Below the pieces are notes generated by a model that ran no database searches, was not told the origin of the DNA, and was given only the letters and a program-made list of their open reading frames with translations. A program made the position numbers and the translations under genes. Shown piece by piece: positions 53,789 through 63,700 of a stretch of DNA of 64,000 nt (position 1 is the stretch's first letter; each line of letters starts with the position of its first letter). The stretch lies in the NCBI GenBank assembly GCA_024195265.1, contig JAJLRJ010000011.1, forward strand, positions 4,452,866 through 4,516,865, in the 5' to 3' direction. This stretch comes from Dendrophyllia cribrosa (lineage: Eukaryota > Cnidaria > Anthozoa > Scleractinia > Dendrophylliidae).

Positions 53789-54171
53789 GTAAGTATTGAA
53801 AGTACTCCCGGTTAGAAAAGTCAGTTATTATTGTTTTGTTTATGGACAAACGGATACGCCATGCAGTCGAGCATGGTTAGCAAATTGCAACATTTATTGG
53901 TTCTCGGTTTCTTTTTGTATTCGTTCCGGTATAATGTATGACATCTTTAACTTCCCTATCGGTGTTCCGATGAGCAATGTTTTTACTATCCACTATTTAA
54001 AATTAAACTATGTCAATATCTTAGAGGAATAGACACAATTGCACTTGGTTACGTTTTTTATTCTTATTGTTTTAAACATAAACAACACATTACTCACCAA
54101 TACTATTATGATGCTTTTCATAAGTATGTCTTTATATCAATTTTTCACTACTATTCAATGTCTCTTGGCAG

Positions 54172-54468
54172 AGCCAAATGCTTACCCAACTAATGTCCAA
54201 GGACACAACACAAGCTCGACCAGCATTCTCGTTGAATGGAAAAATGTTCCAGCAGCAGATCAAAATGGTATTATACTGAGTTACACAGTTACCTACAAGG
54301 CGGTACCTGATGGCAGTCCACACACCAAGGTGGTGAGAGCTCCAACAACTCAAGCAATACTGACAGGTCTGAATAAATACACCAACTACAGCATCATGGT
54401 GTTTGCCTCTACTGTAAAAGGAAATGGAAATGTTAGTGTTCCCGTTAGTATCATCACAGACGAAGATA
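54172..54468 (+). CDS. Mosaic gene exon: FN3 domain 5
   Basis: 297 nt, phase 1-1, donor GTAAGT, acceptor CTTGGCAG. Belongs to a subtype with VEWKNVPAADQNG, PDGSPHTKVVRAP, AILTGLNKYTNYSIMVFA and GNGNVSVPVSIIT; FN3-8 and FN3-11 are the other members. With its flanking introns it is almost identical to FN3-8, 1824 bp downstream. Confidence 0.9.
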
Positions 54469-54787
54469 GTAAGTAATAATTCTTCCCTGATGTATATTGT
54501 ACAAAACTGGTGACGCATGGTTAGCAAAAGGCTCGATTTCCACCGCTTTCTCTCGTCCGGTCTCTGAGGCTCCCCCTCTCTTGTACGTGCGAGGGTTAAA
54601 GGAGAAAATAACTTTAATGATTCACAATCAATTTTAAGTGGAAATCCAGAATCTCATATGCGAAATATGTAACCACAAACATGAATGTGCAAGGAAAGTC
54701 TATTGTTTTAACAAATCAGTATCTCAATTATTTAAAAAAACTATATATTTTAAGCATATTTTAATACCATGTTATGTATCTTTGCAG

Positions 54788-55084
54788 AACCAGAAGCTCC
54801 CCCAACTAATGTCCAGGGACACAACACAAGCTCTACCAGCATTCTGGTTCAATGGGGCAATGTTCCAGCAGCTGATCAAAATGGTATTATACTGAGTTAC
54901 ACAGTCACCTACAAGGCGTTACCTGATGGGAGTATAGAAACCAAGGTAGTGAGTGCTCCAACAACACAAGTACCACTGACGGGACTGAATGAGTACACCA
55001 ACTACAGCATCACAGTGTTTGCCGTAACAGCGAAGGGAGGTGGAAATATTAGCGCGCCCATCATTGTCATCTCCGATGAAGATA
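54788..55084 (+). CDS. Mosaic gene exon: FN3 domain 6
   Basis: 297 nt, phase 1-1, donor GTATGT, acceptor CTTTGCAG. Subtype with PEAPPTNVQ, GSIETK, TQVPLTGLNEYTNYSI and VFAVTAKGGGNISAPIIVISDED; FN3-9 and FN3-12 share it. The upstream intron retains the end of a P1 element (TTGTACGTGCGAGGGTTAA at 54579). Confidence 0.9.
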
Positions 55085-55337
55085 GTATGTGTATAAACTA
55101 TTTTTGAATAGAAACTTCGTTATTATTGTTATAAGAACTATTATTTTCGCACAAAATTAAACAGTATTCAAGCATCAGTTTCTCTGAGGAATAAACAAAT
55201 TTAACAGGCAATAATTTTTCAGTTATATTCTTTTGTTTGACACAGTTTATTTTTGCAGCATATTTGTCAATGATCGGATATTATAATCATGAGAATTTCT
55301 TATTTATATTTCACTTCTTTTGAATGTCTATTTTTAG

Positions 55338-55634
55338 AACCAAATGCATCCCCAACTAATGTCCGAGGACACAACACCAGTTCCACCAGCATTTTGGTTC
55401 AATGGGGCAATGTTCCAGTAGTTGATCAAAATGGTATTATACAGAGTTACACAGTCACCTACAAGGCGTTACCTGGTGGGAGTCTACAAACCAAGGTAGT
55501 GAGTGCTCCAGCAACTCAAACAACACTGACACGTCTGAATGAATACACCAACTACAGCATCACAGTGTTTGCCTCAACTCTGAAAGGAGATGGAAATGTT
55601 AGCGTGCCCATTGTTGTCATCACAGATGCAGATA
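55338..55634 (+). CDS. Mosaic gene exon: FN3 domain 7
   Basis: 297 nt, phase 1-1, donor GTATGT. PNASPTNVRGHN, VPVVDQNGIIQSY, PGGSLQTK, and TTLTRLNEY (Arg for the usual Gly in TLTGL). The intron after it is fused to the sequence that follows FN3-4, marking a duplication breakpoint near 55640. Confidence 0.88.
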
Positions 55635-55995
55635 GTATGTAAAGTCAGTTATTATTGTTTTGTTTGTGGACAAACGGATACGCCATGCAGTCAAGCATGG
55701 TTAGCAAATTGCAACATTTATTGGTTCTCGTTTTTCTTTTGTATTCGTTCCGGTATAATGTATGACATCTTAAACTTCCCTATCGGTGTTCCGATGAGCA
55801 ATGTTTTTACTATCCACTATTTAAAATTAAACTATGTCAATATCTTAGAGGAATAGACACAATTGCACTTGGTTACGTTTTTTATTCTTATTGTTTTAAA
55901 CATAAACAACACATTACTCACCAATACTATTATGATGCTTTTCATAAGTATGTCTTTATATCAATTTTTCACTACTATTCAATGTCTCTTGGCAG

Positions 55996-56292
55996 AGCCA
56001 AATGCTTACCCAACTAATGTCCAAGGACACAACACAAGCTCGACCAGCATTCTCGTTGAATGGAAAAATGTTCCAGCAGCAGATCAAAATGGTGTTATAG
56101 TGAGTTACACAGTTGCCTACAAGGCGTTACCAGATGGCATTCCACACACCAAGGTGGTGAGAGCTCCAACAACTCAAGCAATACTGACAGGTCTGAATAA
56201 ATACACCAACTACAGCATCATGGTGTTTGCCTCTACTGTAAAAGGAAATGGAAATGTTAGTGTTCCCGTTAGTATCATCACAGACGAAGATA
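55996..56292 (+). CDS. Mosaic gene exon: FN3 domain 8
   Basis: 297 nt, phase 1-1, donor GTAAGT. Near-copy of FN3-5, differing at NGVIVSYTVAYKALPDGIPH. Flanking introns (55640-55995, 56293-56611) are also near-identical to those of FN3-5. Confidence 0.9.
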
Positions 56293-56611
56293 GTAAGTAA
56301 TAATTCTTCCCCGATGTATATTGTACAAAACTGGTGACGCATGGTTAGCAAAAGGCTCGATTTCCACCGCTTTCTCTCGTCCGGTCTCTGAGGCTTCCCC
56401 TCCCTTGTACGTGCGAGGGTAAAAGGAGAAAATAACTTTAATGATTCACAATCAATTTTAAGTGGAAATCCAGAATGTCATATGCGAAATATGTAACCAT
56501 AAACCTGAATGTGCAAGGAAAGTCTATTGTTTTTACAAATCAGTCTCTCAATTATTTAAAAAAACTATATATTTTAAGCATATTTTAATACCATGTTATG
56601 TATCTTTGCAG

Positions 56612-56908
56612 AACCAGAAGCTCCCCCAACTAATGTCCAGGGACACAACATAAGCTCTACCAGCATTTTGGTTCAATGGGGCAATGTTCCAGCAGCTGAT
56701 CAAAATGGTATTATACTGAGTTACACAGTCACCTACAAGGCGTTACCTAATGGGAGTCTACAAACAAAGGTAGTGAGTGCTCCAACAACTCAAATAACAC
56801 TGACGGGTTTGAATGAATACACCAACTACAGCATCACAGTGTTTGCTTCAACGGCGAAGGGAGGTGGAAATGTTAGTGCGCCCATCATTGTCATCTCCGA
56901 TGAAGATA
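56612..56908 (+). CDS. Mosaic gene exon: FN3 domain 9
   Basis: 297 nt, phase 1-1, donor GTATGT. As FN3-6 but HNISSTS, LPNGSLQTK and TQITLTGL. Almost identical to FN3-12, including the surrounding intron. The NIS replaces NTS at the same potential N-glycosylation site. Confidence 0.9.
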
Positions 56909-57396
56909 GTATGTATTTAAACTACTTTTGGATAGAAATTTCCGTTATCATTATTATAAGAATTATTTTTTGTCCCACAAAATTAAACAATATTCAAGCA
57001 TCAGTTTCTCTGAGGAATAAACAAATTTAACATGTGATAATTTTTCAGTTGTATTATTTTTGTTTGACACATTTTATTTTTGCAGCATATTTGTCAATGA
57101 TAGGATATTATTATCATAAGAACGTCTTATTTATATTTCACTACTTTTCGATGTCTCCTTTTGAAGATAGTATGTATATAAACTACTTTTGAATAGGAAT
57201 TTCCGTTATCATTATTATAAGAATTATTATTTTCGCACAAAATTAAACAGTATTCAAGCATCAGTTTCTTTGAGGAACAAAATTAACAAACAAAATAATT
57301 TTTCAGTTATATTCTTATTGTTTGACACATTTAATTTTTTCAGCATATTTGTCATTGATAGGATACCATTCACTACTATGCAATGTCTCTTTGTAG
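56909..57396. other. Intron FN3-9 to FN3-10 with exon-end fragment
   Basis: At 57163-57174 the sequence TGAAGATAGTATG is an orphan exon end and donor, followed by a second copy of the intron start (AAACTACTTTTGAATAG). An FN3 exon was lost here by unequal exchange, leaving its last bases. Confidence 0.6.
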
Positions 57397-57693
57397 AACC
57401 AAATGCATCCCCAACTAATGTCCAAGGACACAACACAAGCTCTACCAGCATTCTGGTTCAATGGGGCAATGTTCCAGTAGTTGATCAAAATGGTTTTATA
57501 CTGAGTTACACAGTCACCTACAAGGCGTTACCTGATGGGAGTCTACAAACCAAGGTAGTGAGTGCTCCAACTACTCAAATAACACTGACAGGTCTGAATG
57601 AATACACCAACTACAGCATCACAGTGTTTGCCTCGACTGTGAAGGGAGATGGAAATGTTAGCGTGCCCATCTTTGTTATCACAGATGAAGATA
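57397..57693 (+). CDS. Mosaic gene exon: FN3 domain 10
   Basis: 297 nt, phase 1-1, donor GTAAGT. VPVVDQNGFILSY, TQITLTGL, TVKGDGNVSVPIFVITDED. A hybrid of the FN3-7 type (start) and FN3-4 type (end), consistent with gene conversion between units. Confidence 0.88.
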
Positions 57694-57709
57694 GTAAGTA
57701 TTGAAACTA

Positions 57710-58340
57710 CAGGGTGTCCCAAAACTTCGTTCCTCTTCTTTACAGGCCTGTATTTTATTCTGTATTGACACATGTTATAGCCTTATAATAAAAACTTTCA
57801 CAAAAACAATCTATTTTAATGTCCTTATTACTTACGGGTTAAATACAGCAGGCCTTTTATTCATTTTCCCGTAAAAATATGAGATTATAAATCACGCGCG
57901 CGAAAATTTCCCGCCATTTTACGGCATTTCACAGCCGCGAGTTGCTCTGAATTAATTGTCAGTGTTTTGCTGAGCGGCTTATAAAATGAATCTTCCCAAA
58001 GCCAAAAAAATCTCCTATTTACGAACACAAACATCTATACTTAGATCTTCTGGTCTTTCTGTTTAACAAATCCCGAAGGTCATGAAGGAACTGAAACTGC
58101 GGCTCAAACTAGCAAGGGCAAACGTCCCGTTTTCCACGCTACAAAAATTATCACACTCCATGCCGGAGCGGCTAGGAAATGTGATAAAAAATAATGGAGG
58201 CCACTCAGGCTACTGAAACTACGCATGAAAATGGTGTACATAACAGTTAAGAACTGTTGGTATTTTTATGCATATATCGCTAATGTGAATCAAAACTTAT
58301 TTTAATATAAATCAGAGGAACGAACTTTTGGGACACCCTG
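57710..58340. mobile_element. TA-flanked mariner-type MITE, CAGGGTGTCCC family
   Basis: Ends CAGGGTGTCCCAAAACTTCG and its inverse (25 of 26 terminal bases match), flanked by TA. The paralogous intron after FN3-4 (53796-53815) is the empty site with a single TA. It also contains the CACGCGCGCG motif at 57893. No ORF. Confidence 0.9.
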
Positions 58341-58714
58341 TATTCCCGGTTAGAAACGTCAGTTGTTATTGTTTTATTTGTGGACAAACGGATACGCCGT
58401 GCAATCAAGCATGGTTAGCGAATTGCAACATTTATTAGTTCTCACTTTTGTTTGTATTCGTTCCGGAATAATGTATGACATCTTAAACTTTCCTATCGGC
58501 GTTCCGATGAGCAATGTTCTTACTATCCACTATTTAAAATTACACTCTGTCAATATCTTAGAGGAATAGACACAATTGCACTTGGTTACGTTTTTTATTC
58601 TTATCGTTTAATTTGAACATAAACAACACATTACTCACCAATACTGTTATGATGCCTTTGATAAGTATATTTCTGTCTATCAATTTTTCACTACTATTCA
58701 ATATCTCTTTGTAG

Positions 58715-59011
58715 AGCCAAATGCTTCCCCAACTAATGTCCAAGGACACAACACAAGCTCCACCAGCATTCTCGTTGAATGGGGAAATGTTCCAGCAGCT
58801 GATCAAAATGGTATTATACTGAATTACATAGTTACCTACAAGGCGGTACATGATGGCAGTCCACACACCAAGGTGGTGAAAGCTCCAACAACTCAAGCAA
58901 TACTGACAGGTCTGAATAAATACACCAACTACAGCATTATGGTGTTTGCCTCTACTGTAAAAGGAAATGGAAATGTTAGTGTTCCCGTTAGTGTCATCAC
59001 AGACGAAGATA
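58715..59011 (+). CDS. Mosaic gene exon: FN3 domain 11
   Basis: 297 nt, phase 1-1, donor GTAAGT. FN3-5/8 subtype with VEWGNVPAADQNGIILNYIV, KAVHDGSPHTKVVKAP and VSVITDED. Several private substitutions make it an older copy than FN3-5 and FN3-8. Confidence 0.88.
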
Positions 59012-59169
59012 GTAAGTACTAATCCTTCTCTTATGTATATTGTACAAAAGTGGTTACGCATGGTTAGAAATAGGCTGGATTTCCGCCTCTTTCTCGCGTC
59101 TGGTCTCTGAGGCTTTTTGAGAAGAACGACTGGACTCATGGGCCACCGATCGTGTCTGTGACGTAAATT

Positions 59170-59746
59170 CAAAATTTTATTTAGGCATCGCTACTGATCA
59201 CCGGGTATGTCAAATACACGTGATGTCGCGCCAGATCTTTTCAATATGTCTATATCTATATAACTGTAAAATACAGTGAGCTTCATCCACAGCAATGAGG
59301 CACAATAACCTCTTCATAGACTTCACTCGACAACATCTTCCTCCATCGATCAGAACACAATAGTGACTCCGGTGATCCAAGGACGATCTCGCAGTCACCC
59401 CGTCCAACGGCTTTATACGCCTCCTCGTCCTATTGATCTTCGCCAATAAACTGGGCAGCAATGCCTATTGACTTTAGGAATTTTACTTGATCTTTCATTG
59501 GCGAAGTCAGTAGTGAAATAACGACAGCAATGGACTTAAAACTCGTCTCTTTCACAATATCGAAAATCATCGGTGCGTATTGGAAAAAAGGGATTTTGCT
59601 GATCCCGTAGGTTTAATTACGAAAACATCTTCACCGTCAACCAGCTTTTCCAGCGCTTTCCGTTGCAAAACTTTGAGATTTTCAAATTTAAATCTCTCTA
59701 GAACACAATCGCACGCCAAATCAAACAACTCCTTCGCATCCGCCAT
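59170..59746 (-). pseudogene. RecQ-like helicase N-terminal fragment
   Basis: On the minus strand from the ATG at 59746: MADAKELFDLAC, FENLKVLQRKALEKL, DVFVIKPTGSAKSLF (motif I), then MKDQVKFLKSIGI (motif Ia region), a stop, EIVLGSPESLL, and in another frame IAVDEAHCI (motif II, DEAH). This is the RecQ order. The Walker A reads GSAKS in place of GSGKS. One stop and at least one frameshift, and nothing after motif II, so it is a dead fragment, lying antisense in the FN3-11 to FN3-12 intron. Confidence 0.75.
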
Positions 59747-60879
59747 TTTGAAATTATGCTCTAGAAAAATAATTTATTCGCCTGCTCGATTTGAGTAGGC
59801 AAGCTTCTGATTGGAGGAAATTAACAATAACAAGTTCATGCGTCCAGCTGTCTTTTCTTTTCGTCGGCACAAAATATTCAAAAGCTTAACATTTGCATCT
59901 ATATAAGCTTAAAAAGGCTTTTCATGTCTTGGAAAAAAGTGGAGCTAAAATACATGGAGTACTTAAAGATATAAAGCAAGTTTTTAAACAGAGTCAGTAT
60001 TCGCATTCTCTTCCACTTTCTTTCGGTTTGAGTGATTGAGTTTTCGGTTTGCATTGTTGGTGAGGTGGTAGGAGTGTTGACCGAAATTTGGCAAATTGCA
60101 CGAGATGGTTCTTAGAGCCCGTTGATTAGACGGTCCACCGGCTAGATCGAGTTGGGCCTCCTTTGCAAGGTCTGTAGCTTAATATTTAAAATGTTTATTT
60201 TTGCCAGTGATCCACCCAGCCATTCTTGTCAATTGTTGAAACGTAATGTTTCTTTAACTGTAATTTTTATTATCAGTTATTGTAATATGTAATTTGTTGC
60301 ATTTAGTACTCTGCTTTAGTCTCTATCTATCTTTATACAGGTATATGTATATCTTTCTTTGCAAATAATAATAAAAAAAGTGTCGGGAAACTAAAAAAAG
60401 AGTCAGAATAGTTTACACAAAGTATATTACCGCCGTGAACTTCCTAAAATTTACCATGAATATTATTGTCATTATTAACTAATTATTATTTTAATTATTG
60501 CTTGAAACATTTCCGGTAAATCACATTTGTCAACGTTACCTAAAGCGTATGTTTAATTTTCTTAAGCAATATGCCGCATTTTCTAATAGTCTACTGGCGT
60601 GTTAGTCCCGCGTTGGATTTCCGGAGAACATTCGAAAGCTTGCGGCCTATTGCTTCTCTAAAAAAGAATATGGAAAACGCTCGTTTAAAGAGAGCTCTTA
60701 TATTAATTTCGTGTTGATTATGTTGTTTAATCTTAGAATATCCATCACATGATGGATAACTAACCAAAGCGGTTAGAATTTTGATTAAACTTGAAATGCC
60801 ACCACTGGGGAAGCACAAAACCACCTATTCGACAAAAGTGACCAAAAGCTTAAGCGCTGTGAAACTCATATTTGGGAAA
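59747..60879. other. Non-coding intron
   Basis: AT-rich. TCTATCTATCTTTATACAGG followed by GCAAATAATAATAAAAAAAG at 60322-60379 looks like a retroelement 3' tail. No exon. Confidence 0.4.
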
Positions 60880-61216
60880 TATTTTACGTCTAATAGGTAG
60901 GCTGTGATGTGCTCTACAAGATAAGATATATATTATGGGTTGTTGCGCAACTGGAGTCCGTGACGTCATCCAAAATGGCCGCCAACACGCATTTTAATTC
61001 AAAAATGGCTCGACGTCAAGTTACTTATGACGTCATATCTCGTTACCATAGCAACCAGTTGTCGCCAAACTTTAACAAAATGTGTCTCAAGGATAACCGA
61101 ACAGCTACTGAAGGCGGCATATGATAATCTAAAATGGTCTTGTACATATGGGAGAAAAATCTTAATGGGGGTGGGGGGTAGTATCGTTTCCCCCTTGTAC
61201 TTGCGAGGGTTAAAGG
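60880..61216. mobile_element. piggyBac-like element P1, partial
   Basis: Shares TAATAGGTAGGCTGTGATGT, GAGTCCGTGACGTCATCC, AAAATGGCCGCC, CGTCATATCTCGTTACCATA and the end CTTGTACTTGCGAGGGTTAA with the other P1 copies. It supplies the left flank of the duplicated FN3-12 segment. Confidence 0.7.
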
Positions 61217-61401
61217 AGAAAATAACTTTAATGATTCACAATCAATTTTAAGTGGAAATCCAGAATGTCATATGCGAAATATGTAACCATAAACCTGAAT
61301 GTGCAAGGAAAGTCTATTGTTTTTACAAATCAGTTTCTCAATTATTTAAAAAAACTATATATTTTAAGCATATTTTAATACCATGTTATGTATCTTTGCA
61401 G

Positions 61402-61698
61402 AACCAGGAGCTCCCCCAACTAATGTCCAGGGACACAACATAAGCTCTACCAGCATTCTGGTTCAATGGGGCAATGTTCCAGCAGCTGATCAAAATGGCA
61501 TTATACTGAGTTACACAGTCACCTACAAGGCGTTACCTAATGGGAGTCTACAAACAAAGGTAGTGAGTGCTCCAACAACTCAAATAACACTGACGGGTTT
61601 GAATGAATACACCAACTACAGCATCACAGTGTTTGCTTCAACGGCGAAGGGAGGTGGAAATGTTAGTGCGCCCATCATTGTCATCTCCGATGAAGATA
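61402..61698 (+). CDS. Mosaic gene exon: FN3 domain 12 (last recognised)
   Basis: 297 nt, phase 1-1, donor GTATGT. Only one amino acid differs from FN3-9 that I can see (PGAPP for PEAPP), and the introns match from about 61205 into 61840. Because it ends in phase 1 with a good donor, the gene must continue. No transmembrane or terminal exon is recognised in the last 2.3 kb. Confidence 0.9.
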
Positions 61699-61845
61699 GT
61701 ATGTATTTAAACTACTTTTGGATAGAAATTTCCGTTATCATTATTATAAGAATTATTTTTTTCCCACAAAATTAAACAATATTCAAGCATCAGTTTCTCT
61801 GAGGAATAAACAAATTTGACATGCGATAATTTTTCAGTTGTAAGT

Positions 61846-61915
61846 AGTATAGGAGTTGGGGGTACCAAAGCATTTTTGTAAAAATGCGTTGTTACCAAAA
61901 CCCAACTCATATCCT
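61846..61915. mobile_element. Short palindromic element
   Basis: GTAGTATAGGAGTTGGGGGT inverted as AACCCAACTCATATCCTAC, with inner GCATTTTT/AAAAATGC arms. Confidence 0.75.
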
Positions 61916-62260
61916 ACTTTTCCATTTAATGGAAAAACTATATGTTTTCAATTTCTGATTTCCACTTTTTGGTTTTCAGTTTTTTGAAAATTATATGTTT
62001 TCAGATTTCTGGTTTCCACTTTCCGATTTCTGGTTTTTGGAAATCTATATGTTGATTAAAACAAAGTGCGTTTATTTCATTGCGTGATACAATTCTCGGA
62101 AACACAGGATGTAATACCCAGAAACAGAGAACGGGGAATCCCCCGCTTACAAGTCTGAACATGTTTTGATAAAAAGGAAATGAGTCATCACTAATAGTTA
62201 TTGTTTCAGATCACGAGACGGTCGTGTGATATTTTTAACCAATCAGAGGCTTCACACTTT

Positions 62261-62304
62261 GATTCACAATTGTGAACTTTTTCAGTGAAAAAGTTCACAA
62301 TTGT
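62261..62304. promoter_or_regulatory. Strong hairpin upstream of small ORF
   Basis: CACAATTGTGAACTTTTTCA followed by GTG and the exact inverse of the arm (19-20 bp arms, 3-base loop). It ends 21 bases before the ATG at 62326, so a transcript reading through would carry a stable stem in its leader. CACAATTGTG is itself a palindrome and could be a protein-binding site. Confidence 0.65.
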
Positions 62305-62325
62305 GAAGTTGCTTGTGAAGTTAAG

Positions 62326-62706
62326 ATGCCTTACTCTCTAAAACAGCTCGATCAGCGATATGAGAATGTTTGCCACAATATAAAGAATGCCAAGGATTAC
62401 ACCTTAGAACACCTGAAGACAACTATTGGAATTGATTTGAAAGATTTTTTCAATAATCTTGATACTCAAAACTTGGAGGAATGCGAAGGGGAGTTTGATG
62501 CAATTGAAGAGAGCATTCATCAATGCCGAGTGGCTATACGAAATGAAAAGTCTCGACGCTTACTGCAGAATGATATTACGAGGTTGACTGAGCAAGATAC
62601 TAAGAAAATGATGCGGAAACATGTATTTAAGCTAAAGAGGAGAAAGTCAGTTTTGGATTCTGCTACACCTTATGCCATGAAGTCGGAGGGGTCAATTGAA
62701 CATTAA
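62326..62706 (+). CDS. Unidentified 126-residue helical protein
   Basis: The ATG at 62326 opens an intronless 126-residue ORF. It starts MPYSLKQLDQRYENVCHNIK and is mostly charged helix (NLEECEGEFDAIEE, CRVAIRNEKSRRLLQND), with a basic stretch HVFKLKRRKS near the C-terminus that could be a nuclear localisation signal. The frame extends upstream through the hairpin to 62272 with a GTG, but the ATG is the better start. Family not recognised. Its position between inverted repeats and next to virus-like genes suggests it belongs to a mobile or viral element, not to the FN3 gene. Confidence 0.55.
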   Translation: MPYSLKQLDQRYENVCHNIKNAKDYTLEHLKTTIGIDLKDFFNNLDTQNLEECEGEFDAIEESIHQCRVAIRNEKSRRLLQNDITRLTEQDTKKMMRKHVFKLKRRKSVLDSATPYAMKSEGSIEH

Positions 62707-63038
62707 AATGGAAAATGCAGCACTACCATGGAACTGTGAACTGAACTTTTTAGTTTTATATTGTTTAAATTTTGTAGTGGCCATAAGCGAAAGTTGTACT
62801 ACCATTCTCATGAATATACCGCTTGTCATCGAAACAACTGAGTGAAACTTTATTAATCTCATAACTGCCTAAAAAATTACAGACAAATGTATTGGAAACA
62901 AAAACATTAATTCTGACCATCTATGATGACTCATTTCCTGTTATTAAAACATGTTCGCTATTTTTGTTTTCTGGGAATTTAGACACGCACCGCTTATAGC
63001 TATTGTTTTAAAAATATAATGTCATATAATAGTATAGA
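62707..63038. other. Spacer
   Basis: Right inverted repeat (62925-62956) and A+T-rich leader of the next ORF; TTAAAAATATAATG at 63008-63022 is a candidate late-type A/T-rich promoter. Confidence 0.35.
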
Positions 63039-63617
63039 ATGAATTGTAATTTGGAAATTCATGATGAATTTGAGAATATGGGAGAGTTGACCTGTCCCTT
63101 TTGTGATGAGCAATTGGCAGAAGTTGACAGAAGTGTGATAGTGGTCAAGTCATGCTGTAGTGAACAAGATATAAATAGTATAGATGGCATGAGTGTTTGT
63201 CTAAATTGTGGTTCCGTACATGGATATAATTATGTTAAAGAGTATGTTAATTTTTATGAGAGTATGTATAAAATACGGCGAAAATCGGTATATCATCGGA
63301 AATATCATATCCAAAACACAATAAATAACATCTGTAGCCAACACAAATTACAGATATCAAACAATTACAATAATAGAACTAAAATCATGAAAATTTTTGA
63401 GGAGATAGATAAAATTTTGCCACAGATAAATGGAAACCGAAAACGTATGATAAATATTGATTACATTTTAAAACAATTATTTAAGATGTTAAAATTACCA
63501 ATTGAAAATGATATACCTTTATCTAAATCGAAAAGAACATTAACTTGCTATAAACAATATTGGGATAATATCCTATTGTTAATAGGTGATCAAATACAAA
63601 CAATTATTAATAAATGA
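63039..63617 (+). CDS. VLTF3-like late transcription factor family protein (virus-derived)
   Basis: Intronless, 192 residues. The N-terminal third carries zinc-ribbon type cysteines: CPFC near residue 20, CC near 39, CLNC near 55 followed by G-x-x-x-G-Y. The middle has a RRKSVYHRKYH segment, and the C-terminal half has NRKRMINIDYILKQLFKML and a final K-x-x-W-x-x-I-hydrophobic helix. Zn ribbon, R-K-x-x-Y-x-R-x-x-H, R-K-x-hydrophobic-Y-hydrophobic-L-x-K-L-x-x-hydrophobic-L, then LSKSK and a terminal W motif is the arrangement of the poxvirus VLTF3-like family, conserved in large nucleocytoplasmic DNA viruses and in some virus-like elements of animal genomes. Expected role: activation of late viral promoters. 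It is intact and in very A+T-rich DNA. Confidence 0.6.
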   Translation: MNCNLEIHDEFENMGELTCPFCDEQLAEVDRSVIVVKSCCSEQDINSIDGMSVCLNCGSVHGYNYVKEYVNFYESMYKIRRKSVYHRKYHIQNTINNICSQHKLQISNNYNNRTKIMKIFEEIDKILPQINGNRKRMINIDYILKQLFKMLKLPIENDIPLSKSKRTLTCYKQYWDNILLLIGDQIQTIINK

Positions 63618-63700
63618 TCCAATATCGTCATGCAAAGGGGGTTTTCCCTATGAATGAGTTATTGAATGAAAAGTTTGTTAGTAAAATTTACTCTAAAAGT

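Larger units (their letters stand above)
62158..62956. repeat. Imperfect inverted repeats flanking a small ORF
   Basis: AACATGTTTTGATAAAAAGG with following AAATGAGTCATC (62158-62189) is inverted at 62925-62956 with about four differences. A weaker outer match (ACCCAGAAACAGAG near 62116 versus TTTTCTGGGAA near 62966) suggests the repeat extends outward. The ORF at 62326-62706 lies in between. Confidence 0.6.

Noticed and set aside
58558..59172. 204-codon minus-strand ORF
   Set aside because: Antisense of FN3-11; the frame is open by the base composition of the exon, and similar antisense frames occur opposite FN3-5 and FN3-8.
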